From NCBI RefSeq assembly GCF_001562255.1, contig NZ_CP014301.1, forward strand, positions 4,681,501 to 4,745,500: 64,000 nt of DNA. The letters run 5' to 3'. Source of the stretch: Bosea sp. PAMC 26642. GTDB lineage: Bacteria > Pseudomonadota > Alphaproteobacteria > Rhizobiales > Beijerinckiaceae. Both the position numbers and the translations under genes were made by a program. Of the stretch, positions 43,574-52,821 are shown piece by piece; the first letter of the stretch is position 1, and every line of letters starts with the position of its first letter. A model generated the notes under the pieces. That model saw only the letters and a program-made list of their open reading frames with translations. It searched no databases and was not told where the DNA came from.

Positions 43574-45004
43574 CACTACTTTGGCAGATTTTTATGAACT
43601 AGCCAGCATCGGCAATGCGGACATCGCGTCGGAGGCGGCCGCTCGAGCCTGAAGATGATGGCTGCCCGGATTGCTGGAAGGGTTGGCTGTGGTGGCGGAC
43701 CCTGGCTTCTTTTTTCCCGCTTCGCCTATTTGAGGCGGCGGGATTGGAGGAAGGCGTAGGCGATCATGGTCATGAGCGCGTGCCGGTGTAGCCCTGCCCA
43801 TGATCGTCCCTCAAAGTGGTCGAGACCGAGTTCCTCCTTCAACTGCTGATGCGCCTGCTCGCAGATCCAGCGCGCCTTGATCGCGCCGGCCAGGCGCGTG
43901 AGCGAGGTGTCGGCCGGGAGGTTCGAGAGATAGTACTTGCGGTCTCCATTTGAGCGATGTTCTCCGATCAGCCAGACTTCCTCGCCCGGCAGATGCTGGG
44001 GGCCCATGGCGCCGATCCGCTGTGGCGGACCGTCGGCGACACGCACGCGCCTCGCGGCAAAGCGGGCCTTCAGGCGGCCCTTCGTCCCGCGCCGCCAACT
44101 CAGCATCCGCCAAGGCGTCTCTTCCAGCATCGCCTGTGCGCTGACCGACGCCGTGTCCGGGACATGGCGCTTTCGCGGGCGGCCGCGTCCGGCGACGGGG
44201 AAGATCATCGTCACGCCGGCCTGATAGACCTTCTGCTTGAAGGGAATGCCAACTGCCCAGACAAGCCCTCGCTCGCTCAGGCCCTGTCGGAACGACGCGG
44301 AGAGGCCATACCCGGCATCGGCCAGCACGCAGCCAAAACGCGCCCCGGCGGCCCGGACGCGATCGATCTCGGTGAGCGCGATCTCCGGCTTGGTCCGATT
44401 GCGCCCAAAATCCTTCGGCACACCTGCACGTGAGAGCCGAGCGGGATCGCTCGTCCAGCTCTCGGGCAAGAAAAGCCGCAACCCCACCATGACGGGGACT
44501 TCACCGGAAGCCAGCGTCAGCGACACCAGCGTTTGACAGTTGGCATTCTTGCCGAGCGCCGAGGCGTATTGCGGCGCGACGCCGACCGAGCGTTCGCCTT
44601 TCTTCGGCAGGGCCGTGTCATCGACGATCAGCCAGGCCTCAGCGCCGCCAACCATCCTGTCGGCCTCAGTGAGCAAGGCCTTCTCAAGTGGCGCGGCGTC
44701 CCAAGTCCCGCTGGCGATGAAGTGATGAAGCTGGTCGTAGCCGACGCCACCGTCGCGCGCCGCCATCGGCTGGATGCTCTTGCGATCACCTGCGCCGATC
44801 AGCCCTGCCACATAAGCCGGACACATCCGCGCCCGTACCTTGTGCCCAAGTGCATCGAGAAACGGTGCAAGCCAGCGCTCAAGATCGGACTTCCAGCTCT
44901 CGTCCATGGCCGGCCCTCCATAAGCCGACCACCCATGAATCACGCAAACCGCGCCGCGGGAATCCCAAAAATGCTGCCCAACTCAAAAATCTGCCAAAGT
45001 AGTG
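43574..45004 (-). mobile_element. IS701-family insertion sequence, intact
   Basis: Perfect 20-bp terminal inverted repeats: CACTACTTTGGCAGATTTTT at 43574-43593 and its complement ending at 45004. The flanks are CTAT (43570-43573) and CTAG (45005-45008), fitting a 4-bp YTAR-like target with one change. It holds one full transposase gene. Confidence 0.87.
43726..44907 (-). CDS. IS701-family transposase
   Basis: A 393-residue DDE transposase of the IS4-related IS701 group. Family marks: AWLIVDDTALPKKGERSVGV (first aspartate), APQYASALGKNANCQTLVSL, GCVLADAGYGLSASFRQGLS (second aspartate) and ARWICEQAHQQLKEELGLDH FEGRSW (the E-x-Y/H region). The frame opens at 44943, but ATG 44907 follows GGAGGG and is preferred. 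No damage is seen. Confidence 0.9.
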   Translation of the reverse strand: MDESWKSDLERWLAPFLDALGHKVRARMCPAYVAGLIGAGDRKSIQPMAARDGGVGYDQLHHFIASGTWDAAPLEKALLTEADRMVGGAEAWLIVDDTALPKKGERSVGVAPQYASALGKNANCQTLVSLTLASGEVPVMVGLRLFLPESWTSDPARLSRAGVPKDFGRNRTKPEIALTEIDRVRAAGARFGCVLADAGYGLSASFRQGLSERGLVWAVGIPFKQKVYQAGVTMIFPVAGRGRPRKRHVPDTASVSAQAMLEETPWRMLSWRRGTKGRLKARFAARRVRVADGPPQRIGAMGPQHLPGEEVWLIGEHRSNGDRKYYLSNLPADTSLTRLAGAIKARWICEQAHQQLKEELGLDHFEGRSWAGLHRHALMTMIAYAFLQSRRLK

Positions 45005-45095
45005 CTAGAGCAGGTTCATCGTTTTCCGATTCTGGCGGGATTCCCAAGCCGCGCGAACGGTGCGATTCCTTCCTGGTCTTACGCGGGAGGCTTGG

Positions 45096-45300
45096 ATGGC
45101 ACGGGCTTACATCCAGGATTTGCGTGAGCGCGTTATTGCGGCGACCGAAGCGGGCTTGCCTCCCGCCATGCGGCCGATCGGTTTGGGGTCGGCATCGCGA
45201 CGGCGATCGTCTGGGCGCGCCGGGCGCGGGAAACCGGAGAGCGCAAGGCGCGGCGGCAGGGTCAGCCGCAGCGATCCAAGCTCGATCCGTATGGGGCCTA
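45096..45300 (+). pseudogene. IS630 transposase N-terminal fragment, frameshifted
   Basis: Starts at ATG 45096 with GGGAGG upstream and reads MARAYIQDLRERVIAATEAG. Near 45150-45160 the frame shifts: the helix-turn-helix HAADRFGVGIATAIVWARRA is found only in the +1 frame, continuing to QPQRSKLDPYGAY where the IS3-type DNA begins (45302). It is the front half of the transposase whose tail lies at ~46102-46581. Confidence 0.75.
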
Positions 45301-45301
45301 T

Positions 45302-46101
45302 TGACGTGCTCCCCGTTTTCCCGTCGGTCATAAGTTAGGTCCGGCTTCGTTTTGACGTGCTCCCCGATTTTGGGCCAGCGCGAGCTGGAATCTTCCGGGG
45401 TTAGGGCTCATGCCGGCGGGGGCGCTGGAGAGCCGTTCATCAGAGATATCGGCGGCTTGTTGCCGATGGCGCTGTGTGGCCGGATCTCGTTGTAGTCTCT
45501 GCGCCAAGCCTCCATTTTTGCCCGAGCGTCGTCAAGGCTCATGAACCAGTGCGTGTTCAGGCACTCGGTCCGGAACTTACCGTTGAAGGACTCGATGAAG
45601 CTGTTGTCGGTCGGTTTGCCCGGCCTTGAGAATTCGAGTACGACGCCCTTCTGATAGGCCCAGAGATCGAGGACCCGGCTGACGAATTCCGAGCCCTGGT
45701 CGACGCGGATGCTCCGGGGATAGCCCATGGCGCCGCAGATCCGCTCAAGCGTCACGACGACGTCCTCGCCGCGATAACTGAACCGCGGGTCGACGGTTGG
45801 CGAGAACAGGGAGAAGATGTCGACCACGGTCAGGACCCTGATCTTGCGGCCCGTCGCGAGCTGGTCGTGGACAAAATCCATCGCCCAGGTCTCGTTCGTC
45901 TGCGTCGCCGGACGACGGTCCTCGCGCAGTTTTGCCTTGACCCGGCGCCTGGGCACCTTGTTGCGCAATTGCAGGCCCAACTCCTTGTAAAGGCGGTAGA
46001 TCCGCTTCGGGTTCACCGCCCAGCCATCCCGTTGCAACAGGATATGCACGCGGCGATAGCCATATCGCACACGCGTCTCGCAGATCTCCTTGACCGGCGC
46101 C
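45302..46101 (-). mobile_element. IS3-family insertion sequence fragment inside IS630 copy 3
   Basis: Contains an IS3 end (TGACGTGCTCCCCG at 45302-45315, repeated in the same direction at 45353-45366) and most of orfB. OrfA, the N-terminus of orfB and the other terminus are missing, so it is a one-ended remnant. The inner boundary near 46101 was placed where the IS630 reading resumes and may be off by several bases. Confidence 0.7.
45408..46101 (-). pseudogene. IS3-family transposase orfB, 5' truncated
   Basis: The rve domain is largely preserved: CETRVRYGYRRVHILLQRDG, the first aspartate in TWAMDFVHDQLATG, the second in IRVDQGSEFVSRVLDL and the glutamate in NSFIESFNGKFRTECLN, ending with HSAIGNKPPISLM. 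About 40 N-terminal residues and orfA are lost. An open frame continues upstream to 46265, but that part is antisense IS630 DNA. Confidence 0.82.
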
Positions 46102-46581
46102 AGCACGAAGATGGCAAGACAGCGCGGCCGGGCCCCGCGTGGCCAGCGCCTTCGCGCCGGGATTCCCAACGGCCACTGGAAAACCACGACCTTCGTCGCC
46201 GGCCTGCGCCTTACAGGCATGACCGCGCCGATGGTGCTCGACGGGCCGAACCGCGAGGCCTTCATCGCCTATGCAAGCCAGGTTCTCGGGCCAACGCTTG
46301 CGCCAGGCGACATCGTCATCATGGACAATCTACCCGCCCACAAAGGCAACGCCGTGCGCCAGGCCATCGAGGCAACCGGAGCCACGCTCGTCTTCCTGCC
46401 GCCCTACAGTCCTAACTTCAACCCAATCGAGAACGCCTTCGCAAAGCTCAAGGCGCTCTTGCGAAAAGCCGCCGAGCGAACCGTCGAAGGCCTCTGGCGA
46501 GCGATCGGAACAATCCTCGAAACTTTCACGCCCCGCGAATGCCAGAAGTACTTCATGGCTGCTGGGTACGAGCCGGAATAA
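46102..46581 (+). pseudogene. IS630 transposase C-terminal fragment
   Basis: Reads ASTKMARQRGRAPRGQRLRA, then GHWKTTTFVAGLRLTG, VIMDNLPAHKGNAVR (second aspartate) and LPPYSPNFNPIENAFAKLKA (glutamate), ending at AGYEPE. The first aspartate lies in the missing middle. It is the tail of the same transposase as 45096-45300. Confidence 0.82.
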
Positions 46582-46593
46582 CGTAAAAATGCT

Positions 46594-47523
46594 CTAGTTT
46601 GCGCGCAGGTACTGCCAGATGTTCTCGACCGGGTTCAGTTCGGGCGAGCGCGAGGGCAGGAAGATCAGCGAGATGTTTCTCGGCACCGCGAGCCTGGCGG
46701 TCGTGTGCCAGCCGGCGCGGTCGAGCAGCAGGACGGCATGGGCGCCCTTTGCGACCGTCCTGGCGATCTCGTCGAGATGGGCCTGCATGGCGTGCGTATC
46801 GGCAAAGGGCATGGCGAGCGCCGCGCCGACCCCCAGCGACAGGCAGATCGCTCCGAACAGATAGGCGCTCTCATAGCGCTGATCGGCGGGCTGGCGCGGC
46901 CTGGTTCCGCGTCTGGCCCATTGCCGGACCAGGCCGTTCTTCTGGCCGATGCGGGCCTCGTCCTGAACCAGAGTTCGATCGGCTTGCGCCTGGGCACATG
47001 GGCGATATGGGCCTCCAGCGTCACAGCGAAGTTTTTTGAACGCTTCGATCACGCGCTCGTCCTGGGCGGGAGGATGCGGCCACGCGCTGATGTGGGAGAA
47101 GCTGATCTGCTTCAGCAGCTTGCCGATCGTGCGCTCGTGATAATCGATTCCAAAGCGCTCGCGGACGACCTTCTGGAGATCGATGCGCCGCCAGCGCACC
47201 ACGCCATCGACGGCCCGGTCGGGTCCGGTCTCGACGATGGTCGCCAGAGCGACGAGCTGATCGACCGAGAGCCTGGGCGGATGTCCCTTCGAGCGGATGT
47301 CCTTCAACCCGTCGGGGCCGCTTTCGTTGAACCGGTGAACCCAGTCGCGCAGCGTCTTGCGATCCATGTCGCCGATCTGCGCCGCCTGCTCCCGATCCAT
47401 GCCGTCGAGAACCGCCGCCAGCGACAGAAGCCGGCGGCTCTGGTTGGCGTGCCGCGACCCCGCCGCGAGCCGTCGCAGATCCACGGCGGAGTAGTCCGTT
47501 CGAAGCTTCACCGCATCAGCCAT
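46594..47523 (-). pseudogene. Second-type IS630 transposase, 3' truncated and with compensated frameshift
   Basis: About 309 residues of an IS630 transposase of a different subgroup from copies 1-4. Helix-turn-helix: AAQIGDMDRKTLRDWVHRFN. Catalytic: VQDEARIG (D), LLLDRAGWHTT (D), SPELNPVENIWQYL (E). It ends at LRAN, where the stop TAG comes from the end of the abutting IS630 copy 3. Between FKK and QDEARIG about 20 residues are out of frame: in another frame this stretch reads AVTLEAHIAHVPRRKPIELW, which looks like genuine coding sequence. ATG 47523 gives MADAVKLRTDYSAVDLRRLA. Confidence 0.78.
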
Positions 47524-47623
47524 GGCGCGGATCCTCCTCGCGTCCATGGAATCAGTTAACCCGGCCGCAGAAAAGACCCCGTGAGTCAGCCTCGGCGGCC
47601 GTTGGTATAACATACGTCCGACT

Positions 47624-49729
47624 TCACTGGCCCTGAAATCGGTAGATCGCAAATCGCTCATTCGCTACGATCATAGGTACGGGCGCACCCGCGCCATTCA
47701 CGAGGCCTCGTTTTGCAATGGCGAACAACTCTTTGTTGGGCAGCAAAGTTTTAGCGATCGCCGTGAGGTCATCTGCAGGAAACACTCCTTTCTCTGAAGA
47801 ATTCACTGCAGACAGAAGGCGCGTGTATCTCTCCCTTATAATCGATTGAAGTACGCCGACTGGTTTTCCGGGCGGGAAAGACAGCGAATAGAAATTGATC
47901 GCTCGTGTTGAATTTTCGACAATCCACCAAAATTCCTGGCAATATGAAGGCGGTAATACGAAAGCGACGACAGCATTTTCCGATTTAACGGATGGGTCGG
48001 CCAACAACGCCGAGTCTGCCGGGCGACTGCACTTGATAGGCGGAACCTGCTTTCCGCCGGCGATAACGGACCATGCAGCGCGAGGTGCAGTGTAAAACCA
48101 AGTCAGCCCGCCTTTTGGCATTTCCCGAATCTGAACAATAAAAAGCAGCAGGGCAGGAACGGATAGTCCAATAGCGACCGCGACCCGCCTCGGCGAGGGG
48201 GTGTGCAGGATTTGCGCAAACTGGGCGAAGCCGAGGGCACCCAGCAGACAGAAGCAGATATTAGTGTACTGCAGAAACGTAACGTGGCTCGAACCGGGAG
48301 CGACTGTGACGGAGAACGCGAAAATGCCTGCTACCCCAGCCGCTGCCAGAAGGAATTGCGCATCCCGCGTTGAAGTGCAGCGCCGCCGGATCAGCCAGAA
48401 GAAGAAACCCGGCGTTAGCGCGCCCGCCTGGAAGACGACCATGAGGACGAACGCTGCAACGGCTGCGATCGCAGTCGGCACGCCGGCTGCGAGCAACGAA
48501 ACGGGGACCGTGAAGAGAAATTGGTCTTTGTCCACCAGATCTGACAATGGCCAAACGATGCGTACGAAGCCCGTGCCGCTGATGTCGCCACCAATACCAT
48601 AGAAGACGTACATTCCGGCGGCAAAACCGATCGTCAAACCCAGGATGTGCGCAGCCCCGCGCCAGTCCCACGGCTCACGACAGACCGCGTTCCGCAGCAG
48701 CAATGCGCCGAACGCGAAGATCAGGATCGGAGGCGCGACGCTTCGGGCGCCGGTCGCAACGAACGAAAGAGCCGCGAGGATCGCGATATCCAGGCCAAAA
48801 GGTGTCGCCTTTGCGCGAGAAAGCTCGATGCCTGCGGCAAGCGTCGCGAAGAACACAATGAAGGCGAGCGCTGGAGACAAGAGCAGGGCCGCACTGAAGG
48901 GCGCGAAGATGGCGAACGCGTTGCCGAACGTCGGCGGCACGCCAACGGTACCAAAAAACGTCAGCAGGGCGAGGATCGCCGCCCATATCGGCAGTCGGAG
49001 ATAGCGTTGGCCGAATGCGAACATCGACAGCGCACACGTCGTCAACAGCGTATGGGGCCCGTATCGGGCAACCAGAACGTCGAGGGGAATGTCTAGAGCT
49101 TGGTGGGCAGCCAGGAGCCAGAGATGGGCTCCATAATGATAACTGAAGGCCGTGCCCGGCATCAGAAGGTTCTCAGGCCGCCAGCCTTGCAACAAACCAT
49201 CGATGATGATCGCCTGAAACGCCCAATGTTGTGAATATGTATTGGATGTATCAAATCCTACTAGGAACGCCATTGATATTAATGAGCAAAAAATACACGT
49301 GGATAAAATAAATATTTTAGCAATCGATCTTTTTAAATTAAATTCGAAAATTACCAAAATATATTTTGTAAGTACAATCATAATAAATATCATTGTAAAT
49401 AAAATTACGAAAATATAATATAATTCATGTGAGTTTCCTATTAGCCATACAAAACTAAACAATAATATATTTATAATCAGTCCACAAATCCAAATTAATG
49501 GAATAGCATTTTCTACATAGTATTTAGCGTTTATTAATAGTGAGATTATAGAAATACCAATCAAAATGTTAAAAAGTATAATATATAGCGAAAATTTTAG
49601 AGCAAAATAGACAGAAGGATGTATTACTAAAAGTGATGCATAGAAAATGAATAAAGAAATTAGCGGCGAAATAATATCAACGCTAATTCGAAGATTAGCA
49701 TTCGATTTTTGATCATGGGTTTGAAGCAT
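47624..49729 (-). CDS. Large integral membrane protein, possible polysaccharide polymerase or GT-C enzyme
   Basis: A 701-residue polytopic protein. The first ~160 residues are very rich in I, L and F and are encoded by strongly AT-rich DNA (about 49270-49729). The rest is GC-rich like its neighbours. After the first four or five helices comes a loop with FDTSNTYSQHWAFQAIIIDG and AFSYHYGAHLWLLAAHQALD, then more helices and a soluble tail (~130 residues). No family is certain; the size and topology fit large glycan-related membrane proteins. It stands alone between IS630 debris and a ~800 bp gap. Confidence 0.65.
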   Translation of the reverse strand: MLQTHDQKSNANLRISVDIISPLISLFIFYASLLVIHPSVYFALKFSLYIILFNILIGISIISLLINAKYYVENAIPLIWICGLIINILLFSFVWLIGNSHELYYIFVILFTMIFIMIVLTKYILVIFEFNLKRSIAKIFILSTCIFCSLISMAFLVGFDTSNTYSQHWAFQAIIIDGLLQGWRPENLLMPGTAFSYHYGAHLWLLAAHQALDIPLDVLVARYGPHTLLTTCALSMFAFGQRYLRLPIWAAILALLTFFGTVGVPPTFGNAFAIFAPFSAALLLSPALAFIVFFATLAAGIELSRAKATPFGLDIAILAALSFVATGARSVAPPILIFAFGALLLRNAVCREPWDWRGAAHILGLTIGFAAGMYVFYGIGGDISGTGFVRIVWPLSDLVDKDQFLFTVPVSLLAAGVPTAIAAVAAFVLMVVFQAGALTPGFFFWLIRRRCTSTRDAQFLLAAAGVAGIFAFSVTVAPGSSHVTFLQYTNICFCLLGALGFAQFAQILHTPSPRRVAVAIGLSVPALLLFIVQIREMPKGGLTWFYTAPRAAWSVIAGGKQVPPIKCSRPADSALLADPSVKSENAVVAFVLPPSYCQEFWWIVENSTRAINFYSLSFPPGKPVGVLQSIIRERYTRLLSAVNSSEKGVFPADDLTAIAKTLLPNKELFAIAKRGLVNGAGAPVPMIVANERFAIYRFQGQ

Positions 49730-50526
49730 ATGATTCTGACCGGGTCGTACGTTGAGGCAGGAGTGCGGAAGGTCTTTTAGTGGGGGCCGCGTAGTTTCTC
49801 GCTAATAGTTTATTCCCGACGCGATTCGCGCAATGCGTACCATCCCGTCCCTTGACTCGCCAGCCGCGCATCTCGAGGTAGGTCGTCCTTCGCCGATAGC
49901 CGCGGTGCGGGAACAGAGGTGTCAGATTGTTGATATCGAGTGGGCATCTCGTAGCGACGACGCAGCATCTCGAAGTCGCGGCAAAGGGCATCACGAGCCC
50001 GTCCTGCTTCTCTTTGGTCTGATCGGGCTACTGCCGCTCGAACGTGTGCCTCCCCCAGCTGGAGCCGGCATCGACGTCGTCCACGTCTCGACCAGCCGGG
50101 TGGGTTCTCAGCCTTAGCGTCCCCTACCTGCACAAGCTCACCGAGCGAGCGCATTCCGTCTCGACGTGGTCGAGGAACGCGATCAACTCTTCTCTGCATC
50201 AGCGCTCATCGAAGCGCACGGGGTCAAATGCGTTCGCCCCTGGCAGGCATAGTGGCGTCTTCTGTAGCTGGGTCAGGACGTGCTTGCCGTATTACGAGAT
50301 GCGACCTCGTCCTCATAGCTCCGGATATTGTAGAGGCGGCTGCCGGGGAGCGCTGATGGAGCCGCAAGCAACATACGAGACAGCAGCCGTTGATTACGCA
50401 GGATTTGATCCCAAAGTAGTCTCGCAGCGGCCTCAGGCTGGATGATCAGATGCGCGGTCAACACCCAGGCGAGGTCGTTACGCCGTAATCGGCGCAGATA
50501 AGTCACAACCGCCCGGCGAATGTTAC
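49730..50526. other. Low-coding region between membrane protein and double-GT2 gene
   Basis: About 800 bp without a well-supported gene apart from the weak open frame at 50273-50551. Open frames on both strands overlap and have biased, arginine-rich translations typical of chance frames in GC-rich DNA. It looks like eroded coding DNA. Confidence 0.4.
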
Positions 50527-50551
50527 TTAATCGGAATTTGTCGTCAGCCAT
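50273..50551 (-). CDS. Small hypothetical protein downstream of double-GT2 gene
   Basis: A 92-residue open frame starting at ATG 50551, overlapping the end of the upstream glycosyltransferase gene by 25 bp. The translation (FRLSNIRRAVVTYLRRLRRN) is basic at the start and has a leucine-rich middle. No family is seen. It could be the shortened front of a former gene or a chance frame. Confidence 0.28.
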   Translation of the reverse strand: MADDKFRLSNIRRAVVTYLRRLRRNDLAWVLTAHLIIQPEAAARLLWDQILRNQRLLSRMLLAAPSALPGSRLYNIRSYEDEVASRNTASTS

Positions 50552-52821
50552 GGCCGTCTCACCCGCGGAGGAAATGCGGGTTCTGGATCGTTGGAATCTA
50601 GCGACAGATTCGGGTTCCAGAATGGGTCGGTGTCCAAAATGCTGCCCCAGCGCTCGCGCATATAGATCCTTTCCTGCTCGAAGCGCTTGAGTTTGGCACC
50701 GGACACATCGGATCCGCGACTTTTTGACTCGTGATGCATCAAGCTGGCGTAAGGGGTCCAGACTATGCGATGGCCCGACCTGCCGATGCGGATGCAGAGA
50801 TCGACGTCATTGAAGGCCACTTTCAAATTGTCTTGATCGAAACCTCCAATTTGCTCGAAAACGTCCCGGCGGACCAAAAGGCACGCTGCCGTTGCGCATG
50901 AGACGTCGCGGGCGAGGCCGAGTTGGCCAAAATAGCCAAAAGAATCCTTAGCGGCCCCCCGCTGGGTATGTCCAGCAACACCCAGAACACCTAGTGTCAC
51001 GCCAGCGTGCTGTAACGTGCCATCCGGATACAACAGCTTGGCGCCGACCGCTCCGACGTCGGTTTCAGCCAAATGGGCTGCCATCTCTTTTAGCCATGTT
51101 GGCTCCAGGATCGAGATGTCGTTGTTCAGAAAGAGGATGTGATCGCCGGTAGCCTGTTTGACGGCGTCATTGTTGATCTTGGAATAATTGAATTCGCCCG
51201 GGCATGCGACGACTCTGACACCGAAAGCAGCCATCGATGCAAACAGGGCAGATGTTGCGGGTTCGGAGCTGCCATTATCGGCGACGATGATGTCGAGATC
51301 TGGATAATCCGTCTTGTTCAGCAGGCCCTGAAGGCATTCTTCGAGAAGATTTGCATGATCGCGCGTCGGTATCACGATGCTGATGCGTGGCCAGTTCACG
51401 AGATGGCGCCGCACGCGGTGATATCCAGCTATCCCCGCTTCTACCGTCGCTGTCTGGCCGCGCGATGCAAGTTGCTCCCTGATAGCGGATCGCGCCGCTA
51501 ACGAAGCCCGATCATGCTGCGTCGATGAGAATGTCCCGGCACCGGGATAGAGGCGCCAATGATAGAGCACATGGGGCACGTGCACGATCGGCCCGTGCGT
51601 CGCTGCGACCAGGCGCAAGACGAGGTCGTAATCTTGGCTCCCTTCGAAGCCGAGACGAAATCCGCCAACGGATTTCACCGCCGACGTGCGAAAAACGCCT
51701 AGATGGCTGATGAAATTCTGGCCGTAAAGCAGCTCGCGATTAAAATCCGGTTTGAAGTACGGATCGTAGCGCCGGCCTTCGTCGTCGAGCTTGTCTTCGT
51801 CGGAATAGAAGATGTCGGCGTCGGGATGAGCATTTATCGCATCCGCCATCATGGCCAAGGCATGGGGAGCAAGCACGTCGTCATGATCGAGCAACGCCAG
51901 ATAGGAGCCCGTGGCGAGTTCCATGGCAGTATTGCTGCAGGCGCTGATGTTGCCGTTCTCGGATCTGAAAACCAACTTGATCCGAGATTCTCCGGCAGCG
52001 GCGTCTTCGAGAACCTCACGGATGTAGGGGCTTTTCGAGCCGTCGTCTGCGATGCAGAGTTCCCAGTCAGGATAGATTTGTGTCTTGACCGATTCGATCA
52101 TCGCCCGCAGTGCGCCCGCGGGCGTTTCATACGCGGGCACGATGATCGAGAAAACAGGCCTGTTTTCAAGTGTGTCGATATGCTGCCGGATTTGTTGTGG
52201 CTCGTCGTCGGAAAGGCAATCATGGCCGGCGATCCAGCTTCGATAATTATCCGTGCGAATCGGCAACGCGGATCGGAATAGGTCTTCAATGGCGGCCTTG
52301 GCGCCACGACCGGTCAGCATCCGATGGAACGAACGAAACTGCGAAGGGTTGGCGCCTAAAATAGCCAACATCGCCTGAGCTTTACTGAGCCGTCGCAATG
52401 AAATCCGCAGATTGATTTCAGCTTGTTCCGTGGCATCACCATATCGCAGGAAGACGTCCGTAACTTCGTCGGGAATACGGACGATGCTGGCGCCATCGAG
52501 AATTGGAGCTCGCCCCAATCGAAGGCTCAGCCGCTGCGCATTGCGCTTGACGCATACCATGACCCAGTCGCGCGGGTTCGGTGGTGATTCACCTGTCAAT
52601 TTAAGCGACCACCATCCGCTATATCCGCCGGCGGGTCGTTCCATCGCATAGGTCACACCCACCAGGTCGGTCGATGACTTGGCGGTGTGATCTGATCGTG
52701 AAATCTGCTCCCGAACGCGTTGTATGCGTTCGGCTGTCCGATGCAACGACCGGGGGACCGTCCAGAGTTTTTTCATCTTGGCAGCTTGTTGAGGCGCTTT
52801 TCGTCCGAGGTTTGGATTCAT
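50527..52821 (-). CDS. Double-domain family 2 glycosyltransferase
   Basis: A 764-residue protein. An N-terminal ~190-residue region of unknown role is followed by two GT-A domains. Domain 1 (~220-450): FSIIVPAYETPAGALRAMIE, CIADDGSKSPYIREVL and the DHDD motif; GSQDYDLVLRLV fits the base region. Domain 2 (~480-720): RISIVIPTRDHANLLEECLQ, IIVADNGSS, FLNNDISIL as DXD and FNDVDLCIRIGRSGHRIVWT. The second domain resembles rhamnosyltransferases of the WbbL type. ATG 52821 (MNPNLGRKAP) is chosen over GTG 52845. It may add two successive residues of the glycan. Confidence 0.88.
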   Translation of the reverse strand: MNPNLGRKAPQQAAKMKKLWTVPRSLHRTAERIQRVREQISRSDHTAKSSTDLVGVTYAMERPAGGYSGWWSLKLTGESPPNPRDWVMVCVKRNAQRLSLRLGRAPILDGASIVRIPDEVTDVFLRYGDATEQAEINLRISLRRLSKAQAMLAILGANPSQFRSFHRMLTGRGAKAAIEDLFRSALPIRTDNYRSWIAGHDCLSDDEPQQIRQHIDTLENRPVFSIIVPAYETPAGALRAMIESVKTQIYPDWELCIADDGSKSPYIREVLEDAAAGESRIKLVFRSENGNISACSNTAMELATGSYLALLDHDDVLAPHALAMMADAINAHPDADIFYSDEDKLDDEGRRYDPYFKPDFNRELLYGQNFISHLGVFRTSAVKSVGGFRLGFEGSQDYDLVLRLVAATHGPIVHVPHVLYHWRLYPGAGTFSSTQHDRASLAARSAIREQLASRGQTATVEAGIAGYHRVRRHLVNWPRISIVIPTRDHANLLEECLQGLLNKTDYPDLDIIVADNGSSEPATSALFASMAAFGVRVVACPGEFNYSKINNDAVKQATGDHILFLNNDISILEPTWLKEMAAHLAETDVGAVGAKLLYPDGTLQHAGVTLGVLGVAGHTQRGAAKDSFGYFGQLGLARDVSCATAACLLVRRDVFEQIGGFDQDNLKVAFNDVDLCIRIGRSGHRIVWTPYASLMHHESKSRGSDVSGAKLKRFEQERIYMRERWGSILDTDPFWNPNLSLDSNDPEPAFPPRVRRPWLTTNSD

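Larger units (their letters stand above)
45006..46596 (+). mobile_element. IS630-family insertion sequence, copy 3, split by an IS3 fragment
   Basis: The left end TAGAGCAGGTT starts at 45006 and the right end, read on the other strand from 46596, is TAGAGCATTTT, with TA at both junctions. The transposase 5' part (45096-45300) and 3' part (~46102-46581) lie in the same direction and are separated by an opposite-strand IS3-type sequence. The element has been broken and cannot make transposase. Confidence 0.75.

Noticed and set aside
49810..50199. 129-codon minus-strand frame in the gene-poor region
   Set aside because: Arginine-rich chance-like translation, no ribosome binding site, no known motif.
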